Assembly: GCA_023853785.1 (NCBI GenBank) | Contig: JAJIRX010001079.1 | Location: 1-57,435, forward strand | Direction of reading: 5' to 3' | DNA: 57,435 bases | Origin: Psilocybe azurescens | Taxonomy: Eukaryota > Basidiomycota > Agaricomycetes > Agaricales > Agrocybaceae | In this document: positions 55,830 to 57,435 of the stretch, in pieces | How the letters are laid out: every line of letters starts with the position of its first letter | Numbering within the stretch: the first letter of the stretch is position 1 | Translations under genes and position numbers: made by a program | Notes under the pieces: model-generated | What the model was told of the DNA's origin: nothing | Database searches by the model: none | Seen by the model: the letters and a program-made list of their open reading frames with translations, nothing else

Positions 55830-56240
55830 CCGCTTCTATTGGCTAATGTGTGGACCCGTTTAGTGACTGCTCGATTGGATGTACTCCCGTAATATCGGGC
55901 GTATGAGTAATTGGACATCCTTAGCGAAGGTGGTAAGTAACGCGGATTGTTATAGACTGCCTGGTCTCACTTTCGTAGTAGGTTTGAAAGTCTGCAATGC
56001 CGATACCATTCTTGACGACGGAGAGGATGGGAGGTAGATGCGCAAAGTTACTCAGAAAGATGCGGGTGTTTAGTGTGCTGTTTCTGGGATCCGTAATATC
56101 TCTTTAAGTGAGTCTCCTTTCTTTGTTTCGTGCCTCCGGTATTCACAAAGCTTTTTGTCGCGCACAAAGACCCTATCTAAACCAAATGTCCATAAATTAC
56201 TGAAAATCCTCTATCGCTCATTCATTCCCAACCATTGCCC
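55830..56240. other. Unassigned stretch
   Basis: Possible plus-strand exon pieces (MSNWTSLAKV before a GTAAGT at about 55930; GLKVCNADTILDDGEDGR after a TCGTAG at about 55980), but no complete model. No repeat was seen. Confidence 0.3.
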
Positions 56241-56245
56241 GTATT

Positions 56246-57435
56246 ATGGCAGCGAACTTTACCCAGAGACTCGCTTCATTATTTGCACCTCCGGTCGTAC
56301 CAACAACAATGGATACATCTGCAGATTATCCGCCCACCAATGCGCCCACCGTACTAGCTGATACCGGGCCCCGTCAATTGGCTCCCAACGAGGACGGACA
56401 GTCGTCTACCGCTGCTAATGCTGACCTTCCACGGTCTACTCGCTTTGGGAACTCCAGCACCAACGCACAATCTTCCATCCCGTTCCGGTTTGATACTAGT
56501 CGCCTTCAATCCAGTGAAGTTGGAAATCGTGACGGTACACACGTCCCATCCACGACGATGGATACATCTACAGATTATCCGACAACTTCTGGAGGCGGTC
56601 GCGCTGATGCTGGACCCTCGATCAACTGTCAATACCGGCTTTCCGCGTTTTACTGTTCAATCAGTTCCAGTTCAAACAGGCCATCCTCAGTCTGATGGAG
56701 TTGAAAATGGTGTGCCTGATCGTAATCATTCTGTAAATTTGGACAATATGGCTACTGGTCCTGCCATATCCGGAGTTCCTCGTACATTCTTCGGCCGTCA
56801 GAATCAACCGCCTGTGGTATTTCAAGGGGCGGACAACCCCAGGAAACGACCTGCTACCCGACCATGTAACGAAAGTCAAAGTTGTAGAACCAGATAAAGC
56901 ACAATTAATGAGAGATCAATTGGTTAAAGATCACGTACGTCAAGTTAAAGTCCATACATTCTGACATTTATTTTGTACATTTCCAGGTTAAGGACCAACT
57001 TAAGGAGCAACAGCAAGGATGACGGATTCGTTCAATAAGGAACGACAAAAGTCCGTCTATTCTTTCCTCTCTGATACAGTATATGTACTTATTGCCGATT
57101 TTCCAGTTGTCCGATTCTCAACAGAAGCTCATAGACAATCTCCAGAAACAACTGGAAAAGGCAAAGAATGATTCGAAGCACGACGCCAAAACTCGAAGTT
57201 GAAATCGCTGAGCAAAAAAAGCGTCCAAAGGCTTAAATGTTACCATTAACAATCAACAAGCCGACTTCAGTAAGGCCATCACCAAACTGGGACCAAGAAA
57301 AGAAGTCTAAAGACTTGGAACGTGTGCTTTCACAACTTCGGAACGAACACGAACAGTTCAAGTCATCCTTCGAATCGACCGTTCAGCAGCGTGGACAGGA
57401 GCAATCTGCTACCATCTCGACATTGCAAATACGGC
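56246..57435 (+). CDS. Coiled-coil protein, cut by the window edge
   Basis: Starts at ATG 56246 (MAANFTQRLASLFAPP). The N-terminal low-complexity Ser/Thr/Pro part has a repeated unit, TTMDTSADYPPT and TTMDTSTDYPTT. Then NTGFPRFTVQSVPVQTGHPQ, ATGPAISGVPRTFFGRQNQP and a charged C-terminal coiled coil (EPDKAQLMRDQLVKDH; SQQKLIDNLQKQLEKAKND; RVLSQLRNEHEQFKSSFEST). An intron GTACGT...TTCCAG sits at about 56936-56987, with another ending near 57108. Frame changes near 56617 and 56850 are not explained by visible introns and may be frameshifts. Not a recognised family; truncated at the right. Confidence 0.5.

Overview
This is eukaryotic and almost certainly fungal DNA, most likely a basidiomycete of the Agaricomycetes type. 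The right-hand genes carry 48-56 bp GT-AG introns, a Tnp2-type (CACTA/EnSpm) transposase and a divergent Spt5-like gene. The left three quarters are filled with decayed copies of one Tad1/I-like non-LTR retrotransposon. Nothing bacterial is present: no operons, tRNAs, rRNAs or CRISPR array were seen.

Positions 1-42262 are a nested transposon cluster with no host gene. At least fourteen LINE copies (called T1-T14 here, left to right) belong to one family. A full copy runs from a CATCCTTTCTTGTTCCGG 5' end through ORF1 (proline-rich gag with three zinc knuckles), ORF2 (endonuclease, reverse transcriptase, RNase H, terminal Cys/His motif) and a 3' UTR of roughly 1 kb to ACCGGTATACAAATTGATGATTT plus poly(A). 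Seven copies have clear 12-15 bp target-site duplications (TSDs), so the order of insertion can be read. A Ty1/Copia element (Copia-1, minus strand) is the backbone from 8984 to 35835. It is cut into gag, protease, integrase, connector, RT/RNase H and 3' LTR pieces by T6, T8, T9, T11, T12 and T13. T6 is in turn split by T7, and T7 by a 1.2 kb terminal-inverted-repeat element. T9 is split by T10, T8 by a solo LTR and T13 by T14. The deepest stack is LINE T5 > Copia-1 > LINE T6 > LINE T7 > TIR element. A second Copia fragment lies on the plus strand at 918-1812. The left end (1-8359) is a tangle of opposed LINE pieces with one internal duplication and one probable inversion point.

Positions 42263-57435 are a different compartment. 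An AT-rich inverted-repeat segment comes first, then a small acidic multi-exon gene, a few short hypothetical reading frames and a two-exon gene at 45727-46194. After these come a frameshifted Tnp2 transposase (46569-50311), a coiled-coil RING-finger gene (50495-51896), an Spt5-like NGN/KOW gene with a C-terminal SPAWDPSSRTP repeat unit (52364-54859), a partial two-exon gene (55436-55801) and a coiled-coil gene running off the right edge.

No LINE or Copia copy is intact. The most useful signals are reading-frame breaks shared by independent LINE copies: a -1 shift inside the gag zinc-knuckle region in four of four copies, and a one-base loss just after the RT domain in three copies while T9 keeps the frame. 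Also notable are the inverted pair of 252 bp Copia LTRs bounding 9236-26932 and the TIR element with subterminal CGGAACC repeats. Splice sites and domains in the right-hand genes are read by eye, so exon limits there are tentative.
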